The notes: generated by a model from the sequence alone, not told the origin. Positions 44,218 through 53,746 are shown, counted from the first letter of the stretch. The stretch: DNA of 64,000 nucleotides from an uncultured Alphaproteobacteria bacterium (GCA_934271465.1 CAKQRQ010000004.1:61642-125641); one strand, 5' to 3'. Numbers and translations: made by a program.

Positions 44218-47130
44218 TTAATTCTGAGTTCCGGAGATATAGAACGTCTGGCCGTCAACAGTGATAGAACCGTTAGACCAAGTCCCTCTAACCGGATTTC
44301 TGTTCGGCTGTCCCGAGATGGTAACGGATGTTTTTCCAATCGCCTTATACAGAGTTCCATTGAAATCTGAATAATTAATCAGATAGCTTCCGCTCTCATA
44401 CTCCTCCGCCACTGATATATAGCCGACCTTGTTCAACGCGTTGTTGATAAACGCGAAAGGCCTCTTAGCTGTATCAGCAGAAGAAACAACCGTCTCCATT
44501 CCCCATGCGTCAGCTCCGACCTTCTTGCTGTAAATGGTGTAAACGCCATTATACAGAGCAAGAATATGGATATAAGTGCCCTCGCGAACACTCACACCCT
44601 GTGAACCGGCAACATAGGAGTCTGTAGCATACCCGCAGATAATCTTGCCCTTTATGGAATCTGTTTCCGTAATGGTGCAAGGAACAACTGCGGTAACAGT
44701 TTCTCCCTCTCCGTTAAAGACGATGCGTGCGCTGCCGTCGTTGATCGTGATTGACCGAACGGTTGCAACGCAAGCCGGAGCCTCGGACTTGTAGTTTGTT
44801 CCGCCAAACATGATATTTGAAACCTCGCGGCTAACAAATGTCACATTAACGGTCTTTCCGGCAATAACGGTGGTTCCGTTATTGAAATTGTAGGTCTTCC
44901 CCACAATCTCGGATTTGCCCACAACCTTAAATTCCAGAGATGATACCCTGAAATTGTTGGTTACGGTGTAAGCGACCTCTACCGGAGCGTCCTGTGTTCC
45001 GTCATTATACTTCATGATGAAGTATGCGGCGTTATCACAAACTGCTGCGATATTCTGGCCGTTTACAACAGCATTCGATCTGAATGCCTTGTGAACAAAC
45101 TGCCTGGAAATCTCTACAAGCTTCCTGGTCTCTTTGATAGACACAGGGATGGTAACCTCCACATAGTCGCTGCTGTCTTCGCCATAAAAGCGGATAACGG
45201 CAGTGCTGGTTGATGTAAATGTAATCGTGCGAGCCTCGAGAACACAAGGAGTAATCTCCTTTGTGTAATCTTTGCCTCTATACACGACGCTTCCTTCAAC
45301 CTCTGCGGAAAGTCTCTTTACAGACACGTTATAGCCGGCAACGGTAACAACTCCATTTCTGAAGCTGAAACTCTTGCCTACAACTGTGTTAGTATTCTCC
45401 AATTCCATTGCTGGAATATTGTGAGAGAACCTATTGACACAGGTGTATGCTATTGTCTCGGCGTAGCGATGGCTTCCATCTGACCACAGCTCATAGAAGT
45501 CTGAAAGGTTGTTACCTCTCGCCTCAATGCTGCTGCCTGACAAAGTCGCGCTCGTCCAAGCAACGTGCTTGTAATCCCAGACGGTCTTCTCAAAGGTGAC
45601 AGGTGTCTCCTTCTCCTTAATTGAGAGATCAACCTCAATCTCAGCGTAATCTCCCTTATCCTGATCCCAGAACTTAAGAGTGCCACGAGACAAAGAGTTG
45701 ATAGTCAGTGTCTGCATGGTGGCCTTGCAAGGAGTGATTTCCTTAGCATAGTCCTTGCCATTGTGCATAACTTGACCGAGAACTCTCGCCGAAAGCATAG
45801 TCAGCTTGAGTGTGTAGGCCTCAATGCGAGTCTCGCCGTTCACGAATGTGTAGGTCTTGCCCACATATCCGTTTGCGTTTTCAAGTTCCATTGCCGGAGC
45901 AACGAAATTGAAAAGATTCTCACACTGATATGGCACTTTTGCGGTCGCTTTGCTGCCATCGGAATAAATATCAGTTGCCAGCAAATTATTATTGCAAAGC
46001 AACCTAATCATGTTCTCCTGCCAGCTTGCGCGACGCTCCCAAGCAATATGCTGCGGCTCAACAACTGTCCGGATAAGAACAATCGGATCCTTCCTATCTT
46101 TAATAGACAGATCAACCTCAATCTCAGCGTAATCTCCCTTGTCCTGATCCCAGAACTTAAGAGTGCCGCGAGACAAAGAATTGATAGTCAAGGTTTGCAT
46201 GGTGGCCTTGCAAGGAGTGATTTCCTTAGCATAGTCCTTGCCATTATGCATAACCTGACCGAGGACCCTCGCCGAAAGCATAGTCAGCTTGAGCGTATAG
46301 GCACCGATACGAGTCTCTCCGTTTACGAATGTGTAGGTTTTGCCCACATATCCGTTTGCGTTTTCAAGTTCCATTGCCGGAGCAGTGAAACTGAAAAGAT
46401 TCTCACACTGATAAGGCACCTTTGCGGTCGCTTTGCTGCCATCAGAATAGATATCAGTTGCCAGCAAATTGTTATTGCAAAGTAACCTAATCATATTCTC
46501 CTGCCAGCTCGCGCGACGCTCCCAAGCAACGTGCTGCGTTGTCCAGTCCGTTCTCTCCAGTGTTGCGTCCCTCTTGACAACCTTAGCGGCTATCTCAAGT
46601 TCGGCATAGTCTGTCTCATCGTCCTTCCAAAAACGCAAAACAGCGCTTTCAGAAGAAGTAAAAGTGATCGTGCGGATGATTGTCACGCAAGGTATAATTT
46701 CCTTGGCGTAATCCTTTCCGCGATACTCAACTTTTCCGACGATGTATGGACTGCCGGCGATAACGGAGAGTTCATATCCGTCAACAGTAGCCCTGCCGTC
46801 GTTGAAATCAAAACTCTGTCCGATGACCTTTGAAGGATCAGAAGTCTCAATCTCCGGCACGTTAATCGTGAACGGCATAGCGCTCACATAATCAACGCGT
46901 TGCTCCTTCTGAACACTACCATCAGACATGATAGTCTCAAAAAGAACAATGTTCTGGCAGGACAAAATTCCGACTTTTCCCTCCAGTGTCCCCTTGCGGT
47001 TCCACTGAACGTGGTCATTGGAGAACTGAACGTTCTTCTCTACAACCATGTTTTTCTCATCCAGCTCAAACTTTGAACAGGATGCAACTATTGCCGCCAA
47101 GGCAATAAAAACCATGAAAAACTTTTTCAT
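44218..47130 (-). CDS. Large repeat lipoprotein, Bacteroidota-like
   Basis: The 970-residue protein has a type II signal peptide MKKFFMVFIALAAIVASC with lipidated C18 followed by SK. Five tandem domains of about 150-160 residues follow, each with the cores WERRASW or an equivalent, then V-G-K-x-Y/F-x-F-x-N-G, G-K-D-Y-x-K-E-x-x-P-C, and F-W/Y-x-x-D-x-x-D-Y-x-E. A unique C-terminal domain (about 830-970) closes it. Domains 2 and 3 are almost identical with a 161-residue (483-bp) period. The style is that of Bacteroidota surface lipoproteins. The function is unknown; ligand or glycan binding at the cell surface is a guess. Confidence 0.8.
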   Translation of the reverse strand: MKKFFMVFIALAAIVASCSKFELDEKNMVVEKNVQFSNDHVQWNRKGTLEGKVGILSCQNIVLFETIMSDGSVQKEQRVDYVSAMPFTINVPEIETSDPSKVIGQSFDFNDGRATVDGYELSVIAGSPYIVGKVEYRGKDYAKEIIPCVTIIRTITFTSSESAVLRFWKDDETDYAELEIAAKVVKRDATLERTDWTTQHVAWERRASWQENMIRLLCNNNLLATDIYSDGSKATAKVPYQCENLFSFTAPAMELENANGYVGKTYTFVNGETRIGAYTLKLTMLSARVLGQVMHNGKDYAKEITPCKATMQTLTINSLSRGTLKFWDQDKGDYAEIEVDLSIKDRKDPIVLIRTVVEPQHIAWERRASWQENMIRLLCNNNLLATDIYSDGSKATAKVPYQCENLFNFVAPAMELENANGYVGKTYTFVNGETRIEAYTLKLTMLSARVLGQVMHNGKDYAKEITPCKATMQTLTINSLSRGTLKFWDQDKGDYAEIEVDLSIKEKETPVTFEKTVWDYKHVAWTSATLSGSSIEARGNNLSDFYELWSDGSHRYAETIAYTCVNRFSHNIPAMELENTNTVVGKSFSFRNGVVTVAGYNVSVKRLSAEVEGSVVYRGKDYTKEITPCVLEARTITFTSTSTAVIRFYGEDSSDYVEVTIPVSIKETRKLVEISRQFVHKAFRSNAVVNGQNIAAVCDNAAYFIMKYNDGTQDAPVEVAYTVTNNFRVSSLEFKVVGKSEIVGKTYNFNNGTTVIAGKTVNVTFVSREVSNIMFGGTNYKSEAPACVATVRSITINDGSARIVFNGEGETVTAVVPCTITETDSIKGKIICGYATDSYVAGSQGVSVREGTYIHILALYNGVYTIYSKKVGADAWGMETVVSSADTAKRPFAFINNALNKVGYISVAEEYESGSYLINYSDFNGTLYKAIGKTSVTISGQPNRNPVRGTWSNGSITVDGQTFYISGTQN
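45604..46569 (-). repeat. Two near-identical 483-bp tandem coding repeats
   Basis: Within the 970-residue lipoprotein gene the DNA repeats with a 483-bp period; for example GCGACGCTCCCAAGCAA occurs near 46030 and again near 46513. Differences are few and often silent, so the duplication is recent or kept alike by gene conversion. Confidence 0.85.
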
Positions 47131-47140
47131 AACTTATTTC

Positions 47141-47190
47141 CCGCCGTTGTGCCGCACAAAAATGCAGACACTAAAAGTTACCTACGGCGG
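47141..47190 (-). promoter_or_regulatory. 5' leader hairpin of the 970-residue lipoprotein gene
   Basis: CCGCCGT and ACGGCGG (7 bp, positions 47184-47190 and 47141-47147) enclose about 36 nt with further partial pairing. The 3' arm contains GGCGGGA, the only purine-rich candidate for ribosome binding, 10 nt before the ATG. Pairing could therefore limit translation; this is inference. Confidence 0.4.
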
Positions 47191-47576
47191 AGAATCCCTT
47201 GGCAACAGTTGTTTATTTTTTTTAATTTTAACTTTCTTTTTAACACGCTAGTTAAAAATAGGCGTGGCCAACAAATTACCGAAATATCTCAAAAATTTAA
47301 AATATGAAAAAAGAAAAATAGCAGCTTTTCACGAACACAAACGCTATTGTGTTAACAAAAAACTCTTTTTTTGAATTTTCAAATAATTTTAAAAAATATA
47401 GACAACGATAATATTCTAGCAATATTATTTATATCATATTCTTGCCAAAAACGCAAGCGGCTTTTTGTCCAAAAGCGCCTATAAAAAAACTATTCTTTGG
47501 TTCTATCCCTGTTTAAAAAAGAAAAAGCATTCCCATATCATAAGTGTTCATGATGGTGGTATCAAAGGAGTTTTTC

Positions 47577-47667
47577 AAATAAACTTTCTTTTGCCAATAT
47601 GAGTGAACAAATATGTTCCTGAATATCCAACCTTATTCAAGAGAAATCAGCAAAAGAAAGTTTATTT
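47577..47667. repeat. 18-bp perfect inverted repeat with 55-nt loop
   Basis: AAATAAACTTTCTTTTGC (47577-47594) is exactly complementary to 47650-47667. The spacer is 55 nt and flanking bases do not extend the match. It may be a strong RNA hairpin or the remains of inverted repeats of a small element. Confidence 0.85.
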
Positions 47668-47714
47668 CAACCGCTTTTTGATCTTAATAAAAACGGAAAT
47701 CGGGAAACAAGGGG

Positions 47715-47751
47715 GAGGAAAGCTCTTATTCAAGAGCTTTCCTCTTTTGTT
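47715..47751 (+). terminator. Orphan + strand terminator
   Basis: GAGGAAAGCTCTT (47715-47727) pairs perfectly with AAGAGCTTTCCTC (47732-47744) around ATTC and is followed by TTTTGTTT. No + strand gene lies within 4.9 kb upstream. Confidence 0.8.
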
Positions 47752-47761
47752 TCGGGCGCAA

Positions 47762-47790
47762 AAAAGCGGAGCTTGAAACTAAGCTCCGCT
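47762..47790 (-). terminator. Terminator of the OMP gene
   Basis: GCGGAGCTT pairs with AAGCTCCGC (47766-47789); on the minus strand a T-run follows. Confidence 0.85.
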
Positions 47791-47809
47791 ACGTCAAAGA
47801 AACATTCTT

Positions 47810-48418
47810 TTAGAATGTAAACCGCAAACCGGCATACCATTCATGCGTATTAACCTCAGACTCTTCAATCTTGCCCAAAGTATAATAACGATACCCCGCA
47901 TCAATATTCAAACAGCGGTTCAAACGGATTGTCAAACCTGTTCCAATCTGCCAGGTAAAGGTATTTTTATTCCAGTGGCCTTTCGCACCGTCTACACCGC
48001 CTTCATCATGTTCCAATTCAAGCTTGCTCATACCGATACCGCCGCCGATGTAGGGGCTAATCCAATAATTAGGCATAAAATCCAAATAAGCATTAAACAT
48101 ATAAGATTTTGAAGAAACTGTCATTTCTGCCGTTGGGTTACCTGCCGTTGAAATAGACTCTTCAGCATCAGCACGCCAAACATACTCAAATTCGCCGCGG
48201 AAATATTTGTATTTATACCCCACAGCGCCCGAATAAACCCCGACATGGTCAAGTTTTGTTACTTTTTTATCCGAAATGGCATCTTTTTTGGAGTTAAAAT
48301 TGTTCCATGTCATACCGCCGCGCGCCGTCAGATAAAAACCGTCTCTGGCTTCTGCCGTCGAACTCAACGCCAAACCCAAAGCCAGCGCCGAGCAAGCTAA
48401 TACTAAACTTTTTTTCAT
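47810..48418 (-). CDS. Opa-like outer-membrane beta-barrel protein
   Basis: The 202-residue protein has a signal peptide (MKKSLVLACSALALGLALSS, then TAEA) and an eight-strand barrel pattern typical of the OmpA/Opa (OMP_b-brl) family: GFYLTARGGMTWNNF, then VGVYSGAVGYKYKYFRGEFEY, ISPYIGGGIGMSKLEL, and the final EWYAGLRFTF with terminal Phe for BAM recognition. It is a single gene with its own terminator and in style belongs to the host genome, unlike the neighbouring barrel at 42836. Confidence 0.85.
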   Translation of the reverse strand: MKKSLVLACSALALGLALSSTAEARDGFYLTARGGMTWNNFNSKKDAISDKKVTKLDHVGVYSGAVGYKYKYFRGEFEYVWRADAEESISTAGNPTAEMTVSSKSYMFNAYLDFMPNYWISPYIGGGIGMSKLELEHDEGGVDGAKGHWNKNTFTWQIGTGLTIRLNRCLNIDAGYRYYTLGKIEESEVNTHEWYAGLRFTF

Positions 48419-48513
48419 ACTAATCCCCCGAATAGAGTTATCCCTTTAGTAGGCACTTTAGCACCCAAACATTACCGAAAGCTTAATAGAATAAAATTTT
48501 TTCTTTTGGGCAC

Positions 48514-48546
48514 AAAAAAGCGCCCGAGTCGCCCCGAGCGCTTTTC
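48514..48546 (-). terminator. Terminator of ppdK
   Basis: On the minus strand GCGCTCGGG pairs with CTCGGGCGC-type bases (9 bp with two wobbles), followed by a T-run. Confidence 0.75.
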
Positions 48547-48577
48547 GTTAAGCTTTGTGATGCAGCATCACATCAAC

Positions 48578-51259
48578 TTAGCAGGCTTTTTTCATAGATT
48601 TTTCAATCTTTTCGCCCTTGTGACGGACAGCAGCCTGAGCAGCAGCCAAGCGTGCAACCGGAACACGGAACGGCGAGCATGAAACATAGTTCATACCGCA
48701 GGTCTGGAAGAAGTCGATAGATGCCGGATCGCCGCCGTGCTCACCGCAAACACCCAACCAGATGTGCGGATTGGCGCTACGGGCTTTCTCACAAGCCATC
48801 TTAACCAAGACACCGACACCCTCAACATCAATTGAGGCAAACGGATCGGCAACATAAACGCCGCGAGCGCGGTATTCATCCAAAATAGCGCCCGTATCGT
48901 CACGGCTCATACCCAAAGTTGTCTGTGTCAAGTCGTTTGTTCCAAATCCGAAGAATTCGGCAGATTGAGCCAATTCATCGGCCTTGAGGGCTGCACGGGG
49001 CAGTTCAATCATCGAGCCGACTTCATAAACAATCTTCTTGCCTTTTTCGGCAAAGACCTTGGCGGCTGTTGTATCGATAATGTTCTTAACAATATCCAGC
49101 TCTTTCTTAGAACCTGTCAACGGAACTTCGATTTCAGGCAAAACCTTAACGCCGGCTTCTTCACTCTCCAAAGCAGCCTCAATGATGGCGCGTGTTTGCA
49201 TCTCGCAGATTTCAGGATATGTAATCGGCAAGCGGCATCCGCGGTGACCCAACATCGGGTTAGCTTCGTGCAAAGAGTTGGCACGCTGTTTAACCTCGTC
49301 CAAAGTCATGCCCATCTTGTCAGCCAATTCTTTCATCTCGGCTTCGGTGTTGGGCAAAAATTCGTGCAAAGGCGGATCCAACAGACGAACAACAACCGGC
49401 AGACCATTCATAATTTTGAACAAATCTTTGAAGTCTTGTTTCTGATACGGCAGCAAACGAGCCAAAGCCGCGCGGCGGCCGGCCTCATCTTTAGCCAAAA
49501 TCATCGCACGCATATCAGGAATACGTTTAGCATCAAAGAACATATGTTCCGTGCGGGCCAAACCGATACCTTCAGCGCCAAAATCACGAGCCTGCTGAGC
49601 ATCTTTCGGAGTTTCGGCATTGGCGCGGACTTCCATTGTGCGGATTTCATCAACCCAGCTCATCAATTTACCAAAGTTACCTGTGTTAGTATCGGCCTTA
49701 ACTGTCGGAACCTGACCTTCGATAATCTGGCCTTTGGCACCGTCCAAAGAGACCCAATCGCCTTCTTTAATAACAACGCCCTTGTCTGTCGACATGGTCT
49801 TTTTGGCATAGTCAATATGAATTTCATGCGAACCCGAAACACAAGGTGTTCCCATACCGCGGGCAACAACGGCCGCGTGGGAAGTCATACCGCCGCGGGC
49901 TGTAATAACACCCTGAGAGGCATGCATACCGCCGATATCTTCCGGAGAAGTCTCGTTACGGATAAGAATAACTTTCTCACCTTTGGCAGCCCAAGCTTCG
50001 GCATCTTCAGCGCAGAAAACGGCTCGGCCGACAGCAGCTCCCGGAGAAGCCGGCAAACCGGTTGCAATAACGTTTCTCTTAGCTTTCGGATCCAACATCG
50101 GGTGCAACAACTGATCCAACTGATCGGCACCAACGCGCATAATGGCTTCTTCCTTGGTCAACATACCTTCTTCAACCATCTCAACGGCCATACGAACCGC
50201 TGCAGCAGCCGTGCGTTTACCGTTACGGCATTGCAACATCCACAATTTGCCGTGTTCGATAGTGAATTCCATGTCCTGCATATCTTTGTAGTGCTCTTCG
50301 AGCTTGTTGCGGACATCAACCAATTCCTGATACAAATGAGGCCATTTTTCTTCCAAAGAAGTGCCCGTGCCTTTAGAGCCCATAGGCTGCGGTGTGCGGA
50401 TACCCGCAACAACGTCTTCACCTTGAGCATTAACCAAATATTCGCCGTAATAAACGTTTTCGCCGGTAGCCGGATCGCGAGAGAAGCAAACACCTGTTGC
50501 GCAGTCATCGCCGGCGTTACCGAAGACCATGGTCTGAACGTTAACGGCTGTTCCCCAATCGCCGGGGATATTGTTCAATTTACGATATGTAATGGCGCGG
50601 TCGACCATCCAAGACCCGAATACGGCGCCGATACCGGCCCACAACTGATCCCAAGGATCCTGCGGAACGACTTTGCCGATTTTCTGGCCGATAGCTTTAT
50701 ACTGGCTGACCAATTCTTTCAAATCTTCAGCAGTCAAATCTGTATCGGATTTATAGCCTTTGGATTTTTTCATATTTTCCAAAGCTTCTTCATACAAGTC
50801 AAGATCTGCGCCCAAAACAACGTCAGAGAACATCTGCAGGAAACGACGATAAGAGTCGTAAGCAAATCTCTCCGAACCCGAAGCTTTCGCCAGAGCTTTA
50901 ACTGTTTCATCATTCAAACCGAGGTTCAAAACGGTATCCATCATTCCGGGCATGGAAACGCGGGCGCCTGAACGGACGGAGAACAACAACGGATTATTGG
51001 CATCAGCAAACTTTTTGCCCATAATTTTCTCAACACCGGCAACAGCCTCTCTGACCTGATCTTTCAAGTCAGCCGGATAAGTTTTGTTATTATTGTAGTA
51101 GTAAGTGCAAACTTCGGTTGTAACGGTAAATCCGGGAGGAACAGGCAAGCCGACTTTGTTCATCTCGGCCAAGTTAGCGCCTTTACCGCCCAACAGGTTA
51201 CGCATGGTGGCGTCGCCCTCGGCGTGACCGTTACCAAATGTATATACCCATTTACTCAT
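48578..51259 (-). CDS. ppdK: Pyruvate phosphate dikinase
   Basis: The 893-residue enzyme interconverts pyruvate, ATP and phosphate with PEP, AMP and PPi. The N-terminal ATP-grasp domain, the swivelling phosphohistidine domain (GGMTSHAAVVARGMG, histidine near 456) and the C-terminal PEP/pyruvate barrel (EVGSMIELPRA, then GVCGEHGGDP with the catalytic Cys near 833) are all complete. In anaerobes it often works in the glycolytic direction, saving ATP by using PPi. It is a single gene; no PPDK regulatory protein is adjacent. Confidence 0.97.
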   Translation of the reverse strand: MSKWVYTFGNGHAEGDATMRNLLGGKGANLAEMNKVGLPVPPGFTVTTEVCTYYYNNNKTYPADLKDQVREAVAGVEKIMGKKFADANNPLLFSVRSGARVSMPGMMDTVLNLGLNDETVKALAKASGSERFAYDSYRRFLQMFSDVVLGADLDLYEEALENMKKSKGYKSDTDLTAEDLKELVSQYKAIGQKIGKVVPQDPWDQLWAGIGAVFGSWMVDRAITYRKLNNIPGDWGTAVNVQTMVFGNAGDDCATGVCFSRDPATGENVYYGEYLVNAQGEDVVAGIRTPQPMGSKGTGTSLEEKWPHLYQELVDVRNKLEEHYKDMQDMEFTIEHGKLWMLQCRNGKRTAAAAVRMAVEMVEEGMLTKEEAIMRVGADQLDQLLHPMLDPKAKRNVIATGLPASPGAAVGRAVFCAEDAEAWAAKGEKVILIRNETSPEDIGGMHASQGVITARGGMTSHAAVVARGMGTPCVSGSHEIHIDYAKKTMSTDKGVVIKEGDWVSLDGAKGQIIEGQVPTVKADTNTGNFGKLMSWVDEIRTMEVRANAETPKDAQQARDFGAEGIGLARTEHMFFDAKRIPDMRAMILAKDEAGRRAALARLLPYQKQDFKDLFKIMNGLPVVVRLLDPPLHEFLPNTEAEMKELADKMGMTLDEVKQRANSLHEANPMLGHRGCRLPITYPEICEMQTRAIIEAALESEEAGVKVLPEIEVPLTGSKKELDIVKNIIDTTAAKVFAEKGKKIVYEVGSMIELPRAALKADELAQSAEFFGFGTNDLTQTTLGMSRDDTGAILDEYRARGVYVADPFASIDVEGVGVLVKMACEKARSANPHIWLGVCGEHGGDPASIDFFQTCGMNYVSCSPFRVPVARLAAAQAAVRHKGEKIEKSMKKAC

Positions 51260-51405
51260 GGTAATAATAGCTCCTTTCGTAAGCTTTTGTTAAAACGCAT
51301 GTTGCAGGCTCAAAAAAAGCCCCAACACAAAATTGTCGGAGCTAGATTATATCATTAAATGCGATTCTACAAGAAAAATCTGAACGATATTCTGGAAAAA
51401 TAGCC

Positions 51406-53085
51406 TTATCGCGTCAAGGTTTTATACCTGTTGCGATGCGGACGAGCGGCCTCTTCTCCCAGACGGCGAACTTTATCTTTTTCGTATTCTTCAAAATTGC
51501 CCTCAAACCACTCCACATGCCCATTGTCTTCATAAGCCAAAATGTGCGTGGCCAGCCTATCCAAAAACCATCTGTCGTGCGAGGTTACCAGCACACACCC
51601 CGGATAAGCCATAATACCCTCTTCCAAAGACCGAAGCGTGTCAACGTCCAAGTCATTCGTCGGCTCATCGAGCAAAATAACATTTGCGCCTTTTTTGAGC
51701 ATCTTGGCCAAATGCACACGGTTGCGCTCACCGCCCGAAAGCTGCCCGACTTTTTTCTGCTGATCCGAACCCTTAAAATTAAACTGCCCGACATAAGCGC
51801 GGGAAGGAACTTCCGCCTTGCCCAGCTGAACCATATCCAGCCCGTCCGAAATCTCCTCCCAAACATTTTTATTCGGATCAAGCTCATCACGCCCCTGATC
51901 GACATAGCCCAAATCAACCGTGTCGCCCAAGCGAATCTCGCCCGAATCCGGCTTTTCCTGCCCCGTAATCATCCGGAACAGCGTTGTCTTTCCGGCGCCG
52001 TTCGGCCCGATAATGCCGACAATGGCGCCCTTGGGAATCTTAAAGGACAAATTGTCAATCAAAACTCTATCGCCATAGGCTTTTGAAATATTTTTGGCCT
52101 CAATAACCAAATCGCCGAGTCTTTCCGTCATCGGGATGGTGATATTGGCGGTTGTAATCTTATCTTTTGACGCCTGCGCCAGCAATTCGTCATAAGCATT
52201 GATACGCGCCTTAGATTTAGCCTGACGAGCCTTTGGATTCTTTTGAATCCATTCCAATTCATTAGCCAAAACTTTTTGGCGGGCTGTTTCCTCGCGGGCT
52301 TCCTGCTCAAGGCGTTTTTGCTTTTGCTCAAGCCATGATGAATAGTTCCCCTCATACGGAATCCCCTGTCCGCGGTCAAGCTCCAAAATCCAACCGGTCA
52401 CATTATCCAAGAAATAGCGATCGTGCGTGACCATAACCACTGTGCCTTTATAATCTTTGAGGTGGCGCTCCAGCCATGCGACCGATTCGGCGTCCAGATG
52501 GTTTGTCGGCTCGTCCAACAGCAATATATCCGGCTGTTGCAACAGCAAACGACACAAAGCCACGCGGCGTTTTTCACCACCGGAAAGCTTAGTCACATCA
52601 GCATCAGCCGGTGGACAGCGCAACGCATCCATGGCAATTTCAATTGTGCGCTCCAAATCCCAGCCGTTGCAGGCATCAATTTTTTCCTGCAAAGCAGCCT
52701 GTTCCTCAATCAGAGCATTCATTTCCTCATCAGACATCGGCTCAGCAAACTTCATGGAAACTTCTTCAAATTTTTTCAACAAATCGCGAGTTTCGCCCAG
52801 CCCGTCCATAATATTTTCCATAACGTTTTTGCTCGGGTCAAGTTTGGGCTCCTGTTCCAAATACCCGACCTTTACTCCGTCGGCCGCCCAAGCCTCGCCG
52901 TTAAAATCTTTGTCAACGCCTGCCATAATCTTAAGCAGCGTGGATTTTCCCGCGCCGTTCACACCCAAAACACCGATTTTAGCCCCTGGAAGAAATGATA
53001 AAGTAATTCCCTTAAACAGCTCTTTTCCGCCGGGGAAAACTTTGGTCAGATTCTGCATGACAAACACATATTGAACAGCGGCCAT
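51406..53085 (-). CDS. ettA: Energy-dependent translational throttle protein EttA
   Basis: The 559-residue ABC-F ATPase binds the ribosomal E site and gates the first elongation step by ATP level. Two ABC cassettes are present, with Walker A GVNGAGKST and GPNGAGKTT, signatures LSGGEKRR and LSGGERNR, and DEPTNHLD and DEPTNDLD. Between them lie the P-site tRNA-interaction linker and the arm. The ATG at 53085 with TGGAG 10 nt upstream gives the usual length; an upstream in-frame start at 53151 is less likely. Confidence 0.95.
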   Translation of the reverse strand: MAAVQYVFVMQNLTKVFPGGKELFKGITLSFLPGAKIGVLGVNGAGKSTLLKIMAGVDKDFNGEAWAADGVKVGYLEQEPKLDPSKNVMENIMDGLGETRDLLKKFEEVSMKFAEPMSDEEMNALIEEQAALQEKIDACNGWDLERTIEIAMDALRCPPADADVTKLSGGEKRRVALCRLLLQQPDILLLDEPTNHLDAESVAWLERHLKDYKGTVVMVTHDRYFLDNVTGWILELDRGQGIPYEGNYSSWLEQKQKRLEQEAREETARQKVLANELEWIQKNPKARQAKSKARINAYDELLAQASKDKITTANITIPMTERLGDLVIEAKNISKAYGDRVLIDNLSFKIPKGAIVGIIGPNGAGKTTLFRMITGQEKPDSGEIRLGDTVDLGYVDQGRDELDPNKNVWEEISDGLDMVQLGKAEVPSRAYVGQFNFKGSDQQKKVGQLSGGERNRVHLAKMLKKGANVILLDEPTNDLDVDTLRSLEEGIMAYPGCVLVTSHDRWFLDRLATHILAYEDNGHVEWFEGNFEEYEKDKVRRLGEEAARPHRNRYKTLTR

Positions 53086-53158
53086 CTTGTAAAAACTCCA
53101 TAAAAAATTAAACTTACCCGAGACTATAAGGGCAAGTTGTTTCAAAAGCAATCTTTTT

Positions 53159-53746
53159 TTATTTTTTGCGGCTGATTCGCACCGGCGAGCTTAAAACTTT
53201 CTGCTCTCCGCCTTGCGATTTTAAAGGCTTAATCTGATTTCCGGCCTTAAGAGAAGCGTCTTTGAAATCGACCTTTTTGATTCGGCTGGTATCTTTAGAA
53301 TAAATTGCATTGGCTCGCTGGCGGACATTTGAATTTTTATCATAAATCTGCGTCGCGTCATAGGGCGTGCGCGGCGTCAAAATCTGTCCGTCAGGCATTT
53401 TAATTGTGCCGTCGGCATACAATGTCGCCTTAAAAATGTCCTGCGCATCAAAACGATCGACAATACGGGCGCAGTCGGCAAAATTATCCAATTGCTTAGA
53501 AACAAAAACATCGGCTTTTTCTTCTGTAAAGACCTTCAAAGCCTTATCTTGAAGCGAGTCTGAAGGCGATTTGGTCAAAATAATGGCACGCGCCAAAAGC
53601 TCAAACGTATCATATTTAGCCGATCCGCAAGCCAACCCCTGTCCGGCAACCGCCCCCAGAGCTCTGGCCTCGTCTTCGTAAGACATCTGAGCCAAAACCG
53701 GAGTCGCCCACATCAAAACAGCCAAAATAACACTCATCCAACGCAT
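53159..53746 (-). CDS. Secreted protein of unknown function
   Basis: The 195-residue protein has a clear signal peptide (MRWMSVILAVLMWATPVLA, cleavage before QMS). The mature part has two cysteines (LACGSA, FADCARI), a helical first half and a basic, probably unstructured C-terminus ending SRKK. No family was recognised. It lies 73 bp upstream of ettA on the same strand. Confidence 0.75.
   Translation of the reverse strand: MRWMSVILAVLMWATPVLAQMSYEDEARALGAVAGQGLACGSAKYDTFELLARAIILTKSPSDSLQDKALKVFTEEKADVFVSKQLDNFADCARIVDRFDAQDIFKATLYADGTIKMPDGQILTPRTPYDATQIYDKNSNVRQRANAIYSKDTSRIKKVDFKDASLKAGNQIKPLKSQGGEQKVLSSPVRISRKK

Larger units (their letters stand above)
47131..47809. other. 679-bp non-coding, AT-rich stretch
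   Basis: No gene was found here. It holds, in order: a hairpin upstream of the lipoprotein gene (47141-47190), AT-rich DNA, an 18-bp perfect inverted repeat (47577-47594 and 47650-47667), a + strand terminator without a gene (47715-47750) and the terminator of the OMP gene (47762-47789). The piece from about 47500 to 47750 could encode a small RNA. Confidence 0.6.

Noticed and set aside
45763..46485. 240-codon open frame on the + strand
   Set aside because: It is antisense to the repeated domains of the lipoprotein and mirrors the 483-bp duplication; no start signals.
48965..50971. 668-codon open frame on the + strand
   Set aside because: It lies wholly antisense to ppdK, codes for a low-complexity Phe/Asn-rich product and has no homology pattern; it is a shadow of ppdK codon bias.
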